This document shows positions 31,870 through 44,099 of a DNA stretch of 64,000 bases, piece by piece (position 1 is the first letter of the stretch; the number at the start of each line of letters is the position of its first letter). A model generated the notes under the pieces. It did no database searches. It was not told the origin of the DNA and saw only the letters and a program-made list of their open reading frames with translations. This DNA comes from Hirsutella rhossiliensis (taxonomy: Eukaryota > Ascomycota > Sordariomycetes > Hypocreales > Ophiocordycipitaceae): the NCBI RefSeq assembly GCF_020360975.1, contig NW_025408680.1, positions 1,364,001 to 1,428,000 of the forward strand, read 5' to 3'. The translations under genes were made by a program, and so were the position numbers.

Positions 31870-34800
31870 TAAGCAAAGGCTATTAAATCTTTTTACTAAG
31901 TATTTACTAAAGAATAAACGTTGCTAGTTTCTACTATGTTTTCTACTATAAGAAGACACCGCTTTATAAACTCGCTACTATATAGTAAAGGGGTCGCTTA
32001 TCGCCCTTTATATTATACGAGACTAGGACTATCTAAGAGTATAGTATATACTTTTTATTATATAAGGGCGCTAGAGTTAATATATACTATAAGTATTACG
32101 TTAGCTTTAATAAGGGCCGCCTACTTAAGGCCTACTCGGTTAATAATATAGCTCTCGGTTATAAGTATTAGTACCTTAAAGAGCTTAATAACCTCTCTCT
32201 TATTAAATAGAGACTTATTACCTTATATATACCTTTTAGTTATATTACTAAGTTTATAGTTAATAATAAGACCTATTTAAGAATTAGCTACTATAAGTAT
32301 ATAAAAGGATATATTATTATCCTTCTAAATAAAGTAAACGATCTTATAGCTATAATTCCTTTTTATCCCTTACTATAAGCTATTAAGAATATCTATATCG
32401 CTTAGAGCGGTTTAAGTAAGCCTAGCTCTATAGATATTAAATACTTACTTTAAGTATATAAATCTTAAGTAATAGCTACCTTAGTATAGCTATAAAGGAA
32501 TAACCTACTTTATAAGGATATTATAATTAACTAAGTAAAGATAAACGGCTAATAGTATACTAATAGCTTTAATATCTTAACTCTTATTATAGACCGTATA
32601 TAAAGAGAGGAACTATTAACCGTTAAAAAGATATAAATAAACTATATAGTCTTAGATACTAATTAAGGCTTAAAGGAAAATAGCTTTAAAATTATTAATA
32701 AATAAGTAAACTTAATTAATCTTACTTTCGCGGCTAAATTATATAATTTAAACTATACTCTATTAACTAAGTAGCTTTAATCCTCTCTTAGTAAGCTAGT
32801 AACTCTTATTATTAACTTAGCTACTATTAACTAGGAGGTAAATACTATTTATAAGACGTCTACGTTTAGTATATTTCTTCTTAATAGACTAGCTACCTTT
32901 ATAAGGACTAATAAACTATTATTTCTAGCCGATATTACTAACGCTAATCTAAATTAATATAGTAACTCTATACTATACGTTATATAAGTCTAAACTATAA
33001 GAGACTAGCTATTTATCTAAGTAGAGCGTAGTATAGATTTTATAGATAACCTATATAAAGATTTCTTCCCTTAAATATTTCTAAAGCTTTTTCTATAAAG
33101 AAATAGCGGCTAGAAATTAAAGGGCAGCTTAAGTTATAGCTAATAAAGTAGTACCGGCTACTATTATCTAAATTACTTACTTATTTACTAGGCTAGATAT
33201 ATATTATAATAGTATAGAGGCTAATTTACTACCTATCTTATCTTTTATTTCTTAGTATTTAATACCTTACTTTACTCTTTTAACTACTATATTAATATAA
33301 TTTATATTACTAAAGATTCCTTCTATATACTTAAGTAAGCGTATATAAACTTAATAAAGGACCGACTAAAGAAGGCTAAGGTAGAGATATAAGAGATAAG
33401 AACTATATTAGACCTTAATATATTAGTCTTAATTTATAAGCTATTAATTTTTAGTTATATATAGCTGCTTTAGAATAAATCCTATTTACTTTTATAAATA
33501 AAGATCTAAGCTTTTAATATCCGGGCTACTATACCTATAATTTAATATACTATTAGTACTAATAATATTAATAATCTAGTAAAGATAAAGCTTACTATTT
33601 ATAGGCTATACGATTATAACTCTATAAAAGAGCTTTTAGTAGATCTTTATAAAAAGTATAATATAATCGCCCTAAGTACTATAGATCCGGTTAGCTTAGC
33701 TATCTTTTTTTATTAGGAAATATACTTATTTTTTGATAAGTAGATAAATATAGGCTAAGAGTTAATACTTAGGAAGGTTAGCTATTACTATATAATAGTA
33801 GAAATAAATAAGTATAGTAAGCTTTACTTATATAGACTTCTTTAGCTAAATAGTAATATATTATTACTAAACCTAATAGATAATATAACTAACCTTATAA
33901 AGAAAGTATACTATACTTAAGTAATCTAATATATAAACTTTATCTTTTATAAGTATTTAAATAAAGATACTAGAAAAGCTATATAATAAAAGAGGAAACC
34001 TATCTACCTTATAAAGGAGGTTATTATTAATACCTTAGCTTTTACCGCGGCCTTTAAAGAAGAATCTAACTTTATTATATATTATTACTAAGTATACTCC
34101 TATATATATACCTACCTTAAGTATTCTTTAAAGTAGATCGCTAAATAGGGTATAGATCTATAAAGATAAACGGCCTACCGCTTTAAAGTACTATAGAAAA
34201 TAATTAATAAGATAGGGTTTATAAAAGATAGCTTACTTTAGATCTAGTATAACTACCTATTTATTATTAAGATTATACTAGTAACCTATCTAAAGGTATT
34301 TAGAACTTCGACGTTAAATAAGAGGGAAAAACTAAAGTGCCTAGAGGAAAACCCTCCCTTCTTTTATAGCTAGTCCGCCCTTATACTAGGTCGCGGTTAT
34401 AATATATAGGAATCTTATACTAGCTATCTTAGGTATCGTTATAGTTAGTCGGAATCGTATTAGCCCTACTATAAAGTAACCTTAGAAAGTAACTCCTTTA
34501 TATACGCGGGGTATATAGCGTTAATTAGTAGTATAAGCGTTTTCTAGTTAACGGTTAATAGTTAATTATATAATTATCTCTAACTTTATCCTATAACGAT
34601 ATCTTCCTAGGCTCTACCTTATTTTTCCGCTATAAGGCTTAGTAGGCTATTTTTTATTAATACCGGCCTTTAGCTAGGCCGGTAGTTAGGTTATTATACT
34701 AGCTTCGCGCCGTACTTATCGAGTTACTAGTATTAGCCCTAGGTTTTTATTTTCCTAGTCGGGGGGGCCGGACCAGGGTTAGGGGGGAGGTCTTAACGAA

Positions 34801-34960
34801 TTTATCGCTAGGTCCGGGTAGGCGAGGTCCGGGCCGGCCTACTTATAGCGGGGCTAGACTACTAGTATATTTATAAGCGCTTTTAGAAGCGCTAATTAGC
34901 TAATTAATAAGTAGGTTAGCGTAGTCTACTAGTCCGACTAAATTTTAATCGTGCCCTTAG
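31870..34960 (+). other. Unassigned RIP-mutated coding-like region
   Basis: About 3 kb of very AT-rich sequence with plus-strand frames interrupted only by TAA/TAG, suggesting a single long protein relic, for example ALYNLNYTLLTK-like and RLATFIRTNKLLFLADITN near 32,740-32,950. I cannot assign a family. A 76-codon open frame at 31,921-32,151 is a chance gap between stops. It includes copy 2 of the 230-bp repeat, and a GC-rich patch at 34,750-34,860. Confidence 0.4.
33965..34192 (+). repeat. Dispersed repeat copy 2
   Basis: Direct copy of 30,140-30,372. Upstream similarity begins near ACTAGAAAAGC, and sequence diverges after CTATAGAA at 34,192. Confidence 0.8.
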
Positions 34961-36119
34961 CTAGATTTAAACTAACTCTAGCATTATAGCTAGTAGGCTT
35001 CCTAGGTATATAACTACTATACTATAAGGGTTAACTACCTATTTATTAATCGGTATAATAAATTATTAGTAGTCGGCCTTTACTATAATTATAATATCTT
35101 AATAATCTTAACTAAAACTAAGGGCCTAGCTATAGTATACTATATTACGAACTATACTACTAAATTAAATATACTAATATAGAAACGTATTACTCTTACT
35201 ACTAAGGTTGCCCGCTAACTTTATAAAGCTAGTTATTTAAGGTATTATATACTAGGTCCCGCTTAGCCTAACGATAAGTAGTAGGTAGTTTTAAATAAGA
35301 GCCGTTAGTTTTTAATAAGTATAGTAAATTAGATCTTCTTTAAGTAATAACTCTTAGCTATAAAGGTCTATTACTACCTCCTTAAATATAATACTAACTT
35401 TACTAACGTGCTATATTAGTCCTTCCTAAACTTAATAGCCCTTTACTAAATAATCTTTTAGCTATAGGTATATTTCCGCTACTAAGTTAGTATAAGAATA
35501 TACCCTTATATTCCTATTTTACTATTATAAAGAAATAATAAGTATAGGTAGGCTTTATAGAATAAGCTAGTAAAAAGAGGCTCTATAATATAGTCTAAGG
35601 GAATAACCCTTAAAGATAAAAGACCTCTACTAGATATCTATACCTTCCTTTAGGAAAGGCAGGTTAAGATAAGCCTATCCTAATAAATAAATAAAAATGT
35701 ATAAAATGCATAGGTTAATTACGAGTAGAACGGATACCCTATTACCTATTTTAGCCAAGCGGTTCTAAAGATATCCGCGATATAAGAATAGGTAGAGCAT
35801 AGAACATTCTAGTTAAATCTACTACTTATACTAGAACCTATAGTCTTATATTAACTATCACGCTATAATTAGACTACCTACTAAGTTATAAAGATATACT
35901 ATAGATAGAGCTTTTTAAGCACTATAGAATATACTAGAAAGCTAACTAATTAGTCTATTAGTAGGCGAGCAATAGTTTATAAAAGATAAAGGATTACCCA
36001 AGGAGTAGTAGATAGAATAAGTAAGTTTATAAGTATTTTTTATAACGCTATTCTTTTAATATATTATTTAGCCCCTTATATACTCGTTATAAATTCCGGA
36101 CGAAATCCTACCCTATACT
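34960..36119 (+). pseudogene. Probable Helitron-like replicase/helicase fragment
   Basis: Between stops the plus strand reads, around 35,130-35,420, TKVAR-like, YILGPA, PNDK and NKSRQFLISIVNQIF, then KVYYYLLKYNTNFTNVLY and SFLNLIALY. This order resembles the region of fungal Helitron proteins after the Rep domain. Sequence 35,490-36,119 recurs at 43,410-44,038. It is truncated on the right by Copia-2 and is not contiguous with Helitron-1. The assignment rests on a block of moderate similarity; it could instead be another repetitive ORF. Confidence 0.45.
35490..36119 (+). repeat. Shared block R1, copy 1
   Basis: About 630 bp nearly colinear with 43,410-44,038, sharing long strings such as TAAATTCCGGACGAAATCC and CTAGAACCTATAGTCTTA. 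It ends exactly at CCTATACT, where Copia-2 begins. The other copy continues beyond that point. Confidence 0.88.
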
Positions 36120-36689
36120 TATAAGAAACGGTGTTTTCTTATTATAAATAAGGCAGCTATAATATACTCTCCCGATTATATAAGCTAATAAGTAGTATAT
36201 TAATTATAGATAAAATCCTATTATATAGATTAAGAGTCGCTCGTTATTCCGTATATTATTATATATTAAACGGGTTGCCGGTTATTATATAATTAAGAAT
36301 CGAAGAAATAGAGCTAGCTTAGAATACTAGCTAAGACCTCTTAATAATACTAGTATAAATAACCTCCTTTAAATATAAATATTAGTAGAACTAAGATACT
36401 TCTAGATATACTTAAGGTATTATAGAATTCCTTAGTCTTAGGGCTATACGGCAGCCTAAATCTAGTCCTAAAAGGTACTTTAGTTTAGCTAAAATTATCT
36501 ATATAAGATAGTATATCTACTAGTAAATAGAGATAAAATTATTAACTTTAATACCTCTTCTATATACTAATATACGACTAGTAAATTCTATTAAAAATCC
36601 TACCTTATACTCCTTCTTCCCCTTTATTATATAGTCTTATATAATTCCTTAATTTCCTAAAATTCCGCTTTTACTTATATACCTTAAGA
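36120..36689 (+). repeat. Copia-2 5' LTR
   Basis: 570 bp, one of four LTR copies of this family in the window (others at 31,297, 41,791 and 60,767). Confidence 0.92.
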
Positions 36690-36699
36690 GGTTATAAGC

Positions 36700-39600
36700 C
36701 TAGCTTACTCCTTTTAAGCTAGGAAATTAACTTATACCTTTAAAATTCCTTATTAAAATACCCGATTAAAATTTATTTCGAAATTCTCTTTAACTTCTTT
36801 TACCTTCCTACGCTCTTAAACTCCTATCTAGACTTCTCGATCCTTATAAACGAAATATTACCGAATTTATATAAAATAAGTAAATAGAAAGAATACGAAT
36901 TTACTAAACTTAAGGGAAATTTAAATTATACTTTATAGACTATAAGGATAGAGGCTATCCTTATAAAAGAAAAGCTTATTATTACTCTAAAGTAAGTAAA
37001 TTATATATAGACTATAGAGGCTTTATCTATAATATTCCTTTAAGTTAAAGATAGTCCTTTAATATAAATTAAGTATCTAAAAAATACTAAAGAAGCGTAG
37101 GATAAGCTTAAAAAGCTATATAATCCGTTAAACTTTTCGTTAAATTATCTACTTATTAAGCAGCTCTTTAATCTTAGTCCCTATAAGGGCTTTTGCCCTA
37201 TATAGGCCTAGACTAGGGTCTAGGCTAAGTCTATATATAAGCGGCCTCCGCGCCTATATAGGCTAGGCCTATACTTTTCTTCCTTTTCCCCCTTATAGAT
37301 TATTAACCTTCTTTTAATAGACCGCACCTAAGCCTACGCCTCTACCTACTCCGTAATAGTCCCTTAGACTTTAATTTAGAGAAATACCTTTATAAGGTAA
37401 AGGAAATTTATAAGGATTTAAAATCCTATAATATAGAAATTCTAGAAGTTATTCTTATAGTATAGATTCTTAATTACCTTAATAAGGAATTTAGAAGCTA
37501 TATTATAAATATTATATAGAGCCTTAGGTATAATTCTATAGCGTTTACCCTTAAAACCCTAATAGCTAGTCTTTTAGACGAAGCTAGAAGAATAAAGGAT
37601 ATAGATAAATCTTTAGAGAAAGCCTTCTTAATATAAAGGAAGCCTTAGAAATCTTATAGAAATTCTATAGATACTCCTTATTATAAGGAATATAAAAAAA
37701 CAGTGTATTTTATAGTATATTACTATAAATTATACCTAAATAAGGCTCCTACTTATTAGCTTTTAAATAAAAGAAAAAAGGATAATAGGACTTAAATTTC
37801 TAAGAGGAGAAAATCTTCTTTTTCTTCTTCTTCTTTTAAGAAGAAATCCCCTTTTAGTAGTATTTCTACTACTAATAAAAGAAAGAAGGATCGAATTATA
37901 AAGCTAGAGTCTAATTCGCACGATAGTAATAAGGTCTTAAATATAGCTTTATAAGAAAATATAGAGCTAGATATCGACCTTATAGACCTTTCTAGGGCTC
38001 TAACCCTTATATAAACGTTTAAGGATTTTAAGGTAATTTTAACCTCTATAAATACCCTTATAGTAAAAGCTAATAAAGACTGTTTTTTAAGACCTTTAAA
38101 AGCCTTAATTCCTAGAATAAAGGAATTAGTCTTAAAGGTAAGAGAAGGAGGATTTCCTAGCTATAAGAATAAAAGGATCTTTAATTTTATTTATAATACT
38201 AGAGCTACTAAGTATATAGTATCGAATAAGAATTTCCTTATTAACTATAAAGAAATTAAGTCTAAGGTTTACTAGGGAAAAGCTTCCTTTATATTAGTAA
38301 AAGGAAAGGGGGACTTAGTATTTAAGTTCCTATATAGTAGTAAAAGATATATCCTTTAAGACTGCTTTTATATACCTAAATTAAAGGTAAATATACTATC
38401 CTAATCTTATTTTAATAGTACCTATACTTTAATAGGAGGATATAAAGTCCTTTTATTAAATAATAAGGCTAAGGTCCTTACTATAGGATTTCTTAGAAAT
38501 AAATTATATTATATTCTTATAGAACCTTTATTAAAAAGCTAATTAATCCTTATTACGTCGTTAAAGGTAAAGGATATAGATTTTTATACTTAGAACTTAC
38601 GCTTAGGGTATATAAATAGTAGGGCTATTTTAGAAATATTAAAAAGATATAATAAGAATATAAAAATGCCTTTAAAAGAGGAAAATAAAATAAGATAGTA
38701 CGAAATATATATTAAAGCTAAAGTAATAAATAAGGTTAATAAATACCCTTCGTATAAGTCTTATACCTATTTAAAAGAAAATAGTATTAGATATTTAAGG
38801 GCTAATTAAAGTTCCTACTTATAATAAATATTACTATTATATTTCTTTCCTAGATATAGGAACCTAATATCTAAAAGTATACCTCCTTTAAAGAAAGGAG
38901 GAAGCTTTAAATAGGTTCCTAGAATTTAAAAATAGGATAGAAAATAACCCTAAAAATACTAGGATTATAGAAGCACTTTCTAATAATAATAAAGAATATA
39001 TATATAAAATAAAGCTCTATTACGAAAAAGAAGGAATTACCTTTAATTCTAGTCCTCTTAGGACGCCGGAATCTAATAGTAGAATAGAAAGAATAAATCG
39101 TATTATATTAGAAACAGTACGAGCTCTTTTATTTGCTACTAAGCTTCCTAAATATCTATAGGGAGAAGCTGTTTTAATAGCTACCTATTTATATAATAGA
39201 TTACTATATTCTACGATAGGATTTAAAAGTCTTATAGAAAAGAGGGATAATATAATACTACCCTTTAAGACCTTAAATAAAGTTAAGACCTTTAGAAGCC
39301 TTATATATTATAAGAATTAAGACCCTTAAAATAGGTAAGATAATAGATCTTTTAAGGGAATAATAGTAGGCTATTTAGAAAATATATATAAAATCTAGGA
39401 TTTTACTAAGAGAAAGATTACTATCTCTAGAGATATTACTAGACTAGAAAATAAATTTATAAAAAATCTAGAAATTTCTAGTAGTAATAATACCTTTAAT
39501 TTTAATTCTTTTCTAAATAAAGATAAGCTAGAAAGCTATATCCCTATAAAGGAAGTAACTAGAGAACCTAGAGATAAAAGTCCCTTACCCTTTATAAAAG

Positions 39601-41395
39601 AAGAGTCTTTAAATAACGATCCTATTCCTACTACTAGTAAAATAGTAGTAGAATTACCTAAGAAGCTAGAAGGGTTCGATTTTAACTATATTAAATACCC
39701 TAACGTTAATTTATTTCTAAACTATAATTTTATAGAGTTAATTCTATCTAGTATAGAAAATTAGGATCTAAAAACTCTAAAGACCTATAAATAGGTAATA
39801 AATAGCCCTAAAGTAATATTTTAGAAAGAAGCTATAATTAAGGAAATTATCTAGCTAATTAAATATAAAACTTAGGAATTTTCCTACCTCCCTAACGATA
39901 GGGAGGCTATAGGAGGCCACTAGGTCTATACTATTAAGAAGGATAGTTTAAATAATATACTAAAATATAAAGCCCGTTTTATAATATAGGGATATAAGTA
40001 GATCTATAGCTTAGATTTCCTAGATACCTTCTTAACTATAGGTAGACCTAAATCTATTAAAATTCTACTTATTTTAGCTATTATCTATAAATTTAAAGCT
40101 TTATAAATAGATATAATAAATGCCTTTATATATACCGATATAAATAGCGAAGTATATGTCGATCTTCTTATAAGCTATAAAGAATACGCTCTTAAAGAAT
40201 ATTATTTAAAATATAGATTAGCTTATAGAGCTAAAGGAATTAAATTAACTAAATTCCTAGACTTATATAAAACCGGTTAAATTAAAGCAAAGCTAAAGAA
40301 AGCATTATATAGCTTAAGATAAAGTCCTAAGTTTTAATATAATTATTTAAAAGTTATACTAAATAAACTCTAATTTCTTTCTCTTTTAATAAATAAAGGA
40401 GTATTTATAAATAAGGACTATAGTATAGCCTTAGCAATCTATATTAACGACTTTCTTATAGTAAGGCCCTTTAAATCTATAATAAAAGAATTATTATTTA
40501 AAGAATTATTTAAATTCTTATATTTTACTATCTTAGGAGATATAAAAGCCTTCTTAGGTCTAAATTATATAATAAACTAAGAAAATAAAGAGCTATATAT
40601 ATCCTAAGAAAGTTATACCTTAAATAAATTAAAGAAATTTAATAAAGAGGGTTTAGTAACTTTATATTTACCTACTATAGTAAGCTTTAAGCTTATAAAG
40701 GTAAAGGAATTAGCTTCTAAGGAGGATATATTATAATTTAAAAAAAATAGGATCTCTATTATACTTAGCCTTATTTACTAGGCTAGATATATTATATTCT
40801 ATAATTTCCTATACTAGATTCGCGGCTAAGCCTAATTAAATATACTTTAAGGCTTTAAATATAATTTAGAAATATTTAAATAAATTCCCTAGCCTAAAGA
40901 TTAAATATAATTATAATATCCCTTTTACCTATCTATATATAAAGGATTTTACCGACTCTAGCTAGGCGTTGGATTTAATAGACGGAAAATCCTTTACCGG
41001 TTACTATTTCTATATATATAATAATATAATAAGCTAAGCTTACTTTAAGGAGAAAGCCGTTGCCCTTTCTACCTATAAAGTAGAGTATATTAGCCTTAGG
41101 GAGGTAAATAAAGAAGCTATTTATTTAAATATACTTTTTAAATATATTACTAAGGATCTATCTATAAAGATTCTTAATACTATGCTTCTTATTTTAACGG
41201 ATAATACTACTACTATTAAATTAAAAGAAAATCTAGAATTTTAGAAAAAGTCTAAGTATATAAGATTAGCCTATTACTATACTAAAACTAGTATAAGAAA
41301 AGGGGAAATTAAAGCTTTTTATATTAGATTAGAAGATAATATAGCTAATATTTTTTATAAAGGAATTAAGACCTAGATTACTCTATAAGTTTAAA
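36700..41395 (+). pseudogene. Copia-2 gag-pol polyprotein, broken
   Basis: A charged gag region (36,760-37,800, interrupted by a solo LTR) leads to a Lys/Ser-rich linker near 37,800. The protease and pre-integrase part includes ATKYIVSNKNFLINYKEI (about 38,210) and LRLGYINSRAILEIL (38,594-38,640), then an integrase region near 39,060-39,200 with multiple stops. Reverse transcriptase includes DIINAFIYTDI-like sequence at 40,110 and YINDFLI at 40,440-40,460: the first Asp of the YxDD pair reads Asn (40,446-40,448), the second is kept. RNase H follows near 40,970-41,300. Stops at TAA/TAG throughout. It is more AT-rich than Copia-1, so mutated longer or more often. Confidence 0.88.
37177..37363 (-). 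repeat. Solo LTR of Gypsy-B, reverse orientation, in Copia-2 gag
   Basis: 37,182-37,358 (177 bp) is the reverse complement of the Gypsy-B LTRs at 42,531 and 49,400, beginning TATAAGGGC and ending CGTAATA. Flanked by the perfect duplication GTCCC (37,177-37,181 and 37,359-37,363). It is less mutated than the Gypsy-B LTRs in places (GCGGCCTCCGCGCC). Confidence 0.95.
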
Positions 41396-41790
41396 GACGG
41401 TCTATCCTTAATATAAGTTCCTAAATAATTAAAAGGGGGTTTTTATATATTTCCTATACTTTCTATATCTTTCCCTTACTAGGTATTTCCTTTTTAGGTT
41501 TCTTAGAGAAATATTTACTAGGTTTTTATCTATTAAGACTTTTCTAGTAATAATAGGGTTTACCTTTTATAAGGTTATCCTATAAATAATTATTATAACT
41601 ATAGATTTTTCCTCCTATAGGATTTTCTATTAGTATATACCTAAGGATTTATTTTTCCTAAGAAAGAATAGGTTTTTATATATCCTATTAAAGTATAAGA
41701 ATAGTTTTCCTAAATTAGGTTTTTACCCTATATATATACTACTATAAATAAATTAGTAAAGAGTATATAAATCTACTCTTTAAGGGAGGC

Positions 41791-42357
41791 TATAAGGAAC
41801 GGTGTTTTCCTATTATAAATAAATAGCTATAATATACTCTCCTAATTATATAAGCTAATAAGTAGTATATTAATTATAGATAAAATCCTATTATATAAAG
41901 TAAGAGTCGCTCGTTATTTTATAAATTATTATATATTAAACGGGTTAATTAGTATTATATAATTAGGAATTAAAGGAATATTGCTAGCTTAGAATACTAG
42001 CTAGGACCTCTTAAAAATACTAGTACGACTAACTTCCTTTAAATATAAATATTAGTAGAACTAAGACACTTCTAAATATACTCGAGGTATTATAGAATTC
42101 CTTAGTCTTAGGGCTATATAGCAGCCTAAATCTAGTCCTAAAAGGTTCTTCTATTTAGCTATAATTATCTATATAAGATAGTATGTCCGCTAGTAAATAA
42201 AGATATAATTATTAACTTTAATACCTCTTTTATACTAATATACTACTAATAAATTCTATTAAAATTCCTACCTTATACTCCTTCTTCCCTTCTATTATAT
42301 AGTCTTATATAATTGCTTAATTTCCTAAAATTCTACTTTTACTTATATACCTTAAGA
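41791..42357 (+). repeat. Copia-2 3' LTR
   Basis: 567 bp, preceded by the purine tract TTTAAGGGAGGC. Sequence after its end belongs to LINE-B rather than block R1. Confidence 0.92.
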
Positions 42358-42530
42358 AGCTTCCTTAAGAGCTTAAAGGGCTTAATAAAAGAAGCCCTAA
42401 GCCTAGTCCCTAAGAAAGAGATTCTAAGGCTAAGGCTAGGTCTACTATAAGTATTAAAGTATAGGTCGGATAAGTATAAGGCTAATAAGGCTATTAAAGG
42501 TAGCCCTTTTTATCCCTTTATATTATAAAG
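42358..42530 (-). mobile_element. LINE-B fragment, part 1
   Basis: Matches 3,505-3,665 of LINE-A (for example TAGGTCGGATAAGTATA) in the same orientation. Ends at the CTTTA duplicated by Gypsy-B insertion and continues at 49,576. Confidence 0.88.
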
Positions 42531-42696
42531 TAATTAAAGGTATAAGCTTAGGTATAGTCTATAAAAGAAGGTTAATAATCTATAAAAAGGAAAAGGAAAA
42601 GAAGTATAAGCCTAGCTTATATAGGCGCGGAGGTCGCTTATATATAGACTTAGCCTAGACCTTAGTCTAGGCCTATATAAGGTAAAAGCCCTTATA
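42531..42696 (+). repeat. Gypsy-B 5' LTR
   Basis: 166 bp, begins TATTATAAAG and ends GCCCTTATA (RIP forms of TG..CA ends). Matches 49,400-49,575 and, reversed, the solo LTR at 37,182. Confidence 0.92.
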
Positions 42697-43409
42697 TTAT
42701 ACCCCTACCTAGCTTTTAAAGAAGCGCGCTTTTATATAATACTTAATACCGCGCTTAAGGGGATAGGACCTTTATATAGACTATATATACTTAGTCGCGG
42801 AAAAAACATTAGTAAATAATATATAATACCCTCTTAAGTAAGCTTCTTAGATAGACTATATTATTAGTAAGGGCCGCGCCTTAAGAGTCGGGCTTTAATA
42901 CTTATAGCTAAGGAGTAAAAGTATATAAAATAGTATATAGCTAGCTTTAGTAAGCTTATAGTATCCTACCTCCTATATATTAGCGTATAGTAATAGCTCA
43001 TAGTACTATAATATAAAGGACGGTACTTTAGTATATAAGGCTCCGCTCCCTTTTATATAAAGCTATATAAGTACTCCCTTTTACTATAGTTATATTATAT
43101 TAATAGCCTTCTTATATCTTAGACCTCTACTAGATATCTATACCTTCCTCTAGGAAAAGCGGGTTAGGATAATAACGTAGCTTTTTTATAACGATTTATT
43201 AGTAAGATACTTTAGCTCTTAATATACTAGCGAACTATTAGCAAGGAACTTCTACTAAGATAAAATAACGAAAGATATAAATAAATACGTTTAATTATAC
43301 CTAGTATATTAAGGTATAGTATCTAGGAGGCATCGCCCTTATAGTACTATATAATTATTACTATATCTTATATAACTATAGGAAGAATTATTAATAGACT
43401 TTACTATAG

Positions 43410-44038
43410 GTCTACCTATAAAAATATACCCTTATATTTCTATTTTACGATTATAAAGAAATAATAGGTATAAGGAGGCTCTATAAAATAAGCTAGTAAA
43501 AGAGGCTCTATAATATAGTCTAAGGGAATAACCCTTAAAGACAAAGACTTCTACTAGATATCTATACCTTCCTTTAAGAAAAGCGGGTTAAGATAAGCCT
43601 ATCCTAATAAAATAAAATATATATAAAATGCATAAGTTAATTATAAGTAGAACGGATACCCTATTACCTATTTTAGCCTAGCGGTTCCGAAGATATCCGC
43701 GATATAAGAATAGGTAGGGCATAGAATATTCTAGTTAAATCTACTACTTATACTAGAACCTATAGTCTTACGTTAACTATCACGCTATAATTAGACCACC
43801 TACTAAGTTAGGAAGATATACTATAGATAGAGCTTTTTAAGCACTATAGAATATACTAGAAAGCTAACTAATTAGTCTACTAGTAGGCGAGCAATAGTCT
43901 ATAAAAGACAAAGGATTTCCCTAGGAGTAGTAAATAAAATAAGTAAGTTCGTAAGTATCCTTTATAACGCTATTCTTTTAATATATTATTTAGCCCCTTA
44001 TATGCTCGTTATAAATTCCGGACGAAATCCTACCCTAT
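43410..44038 (+). repeat. Shared block R1, copy 2, inside Gypsy-B
   Basis: Copy of 35,490-36,119. A further string of about 45 bp (ACCTCTACTAGATATCTATA onward) occurs at 43,130-43,175 and again at 43,546-43,590, a small internal duplication. Confidence 0.85.
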
Positions 44039-44099
44039 ACTCCTTCGACCGATCTTTCCGCGTACGTTATCGAATACCCGATTCTACTCTTATTGCTTA

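Larger units (their letters stand above)
36120..42357 (+). mobile_element. Copia-2: Copia LTR retrotransposon, heavily RIP-mutated
   Basis: LTRs lie at 36,120-36,689 and 41,791-42,357 (about 568 bp each, start TATAAGRAACGGTG, end CCTTAAGA). The 5' LTR is followed by GGTTATAAGCCTAG (primer-binding site, shared with Copia-1) and the 3' LTR is preceded by TTTAAGGGAGGC (polypurine tract). The plus-strand interior holds gag, integrase, RT and RNase H. The flanks do not match: the 5 bp on the left are ATACT in block R1 and on the right AGCTT in LINE-B sequence. So the two ends probably derive from different insertions joined by recombination. It carries a reverse solo Gypsy-B LTR. Confidence 0.92.

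Noticed and set aside
31921..32151. 76-codon plus-strand frame in RIP-mutated DNA
   Set aside because: A random gap between RIP-generated stops inside a larger relic; its composition follows the mutated DNA.
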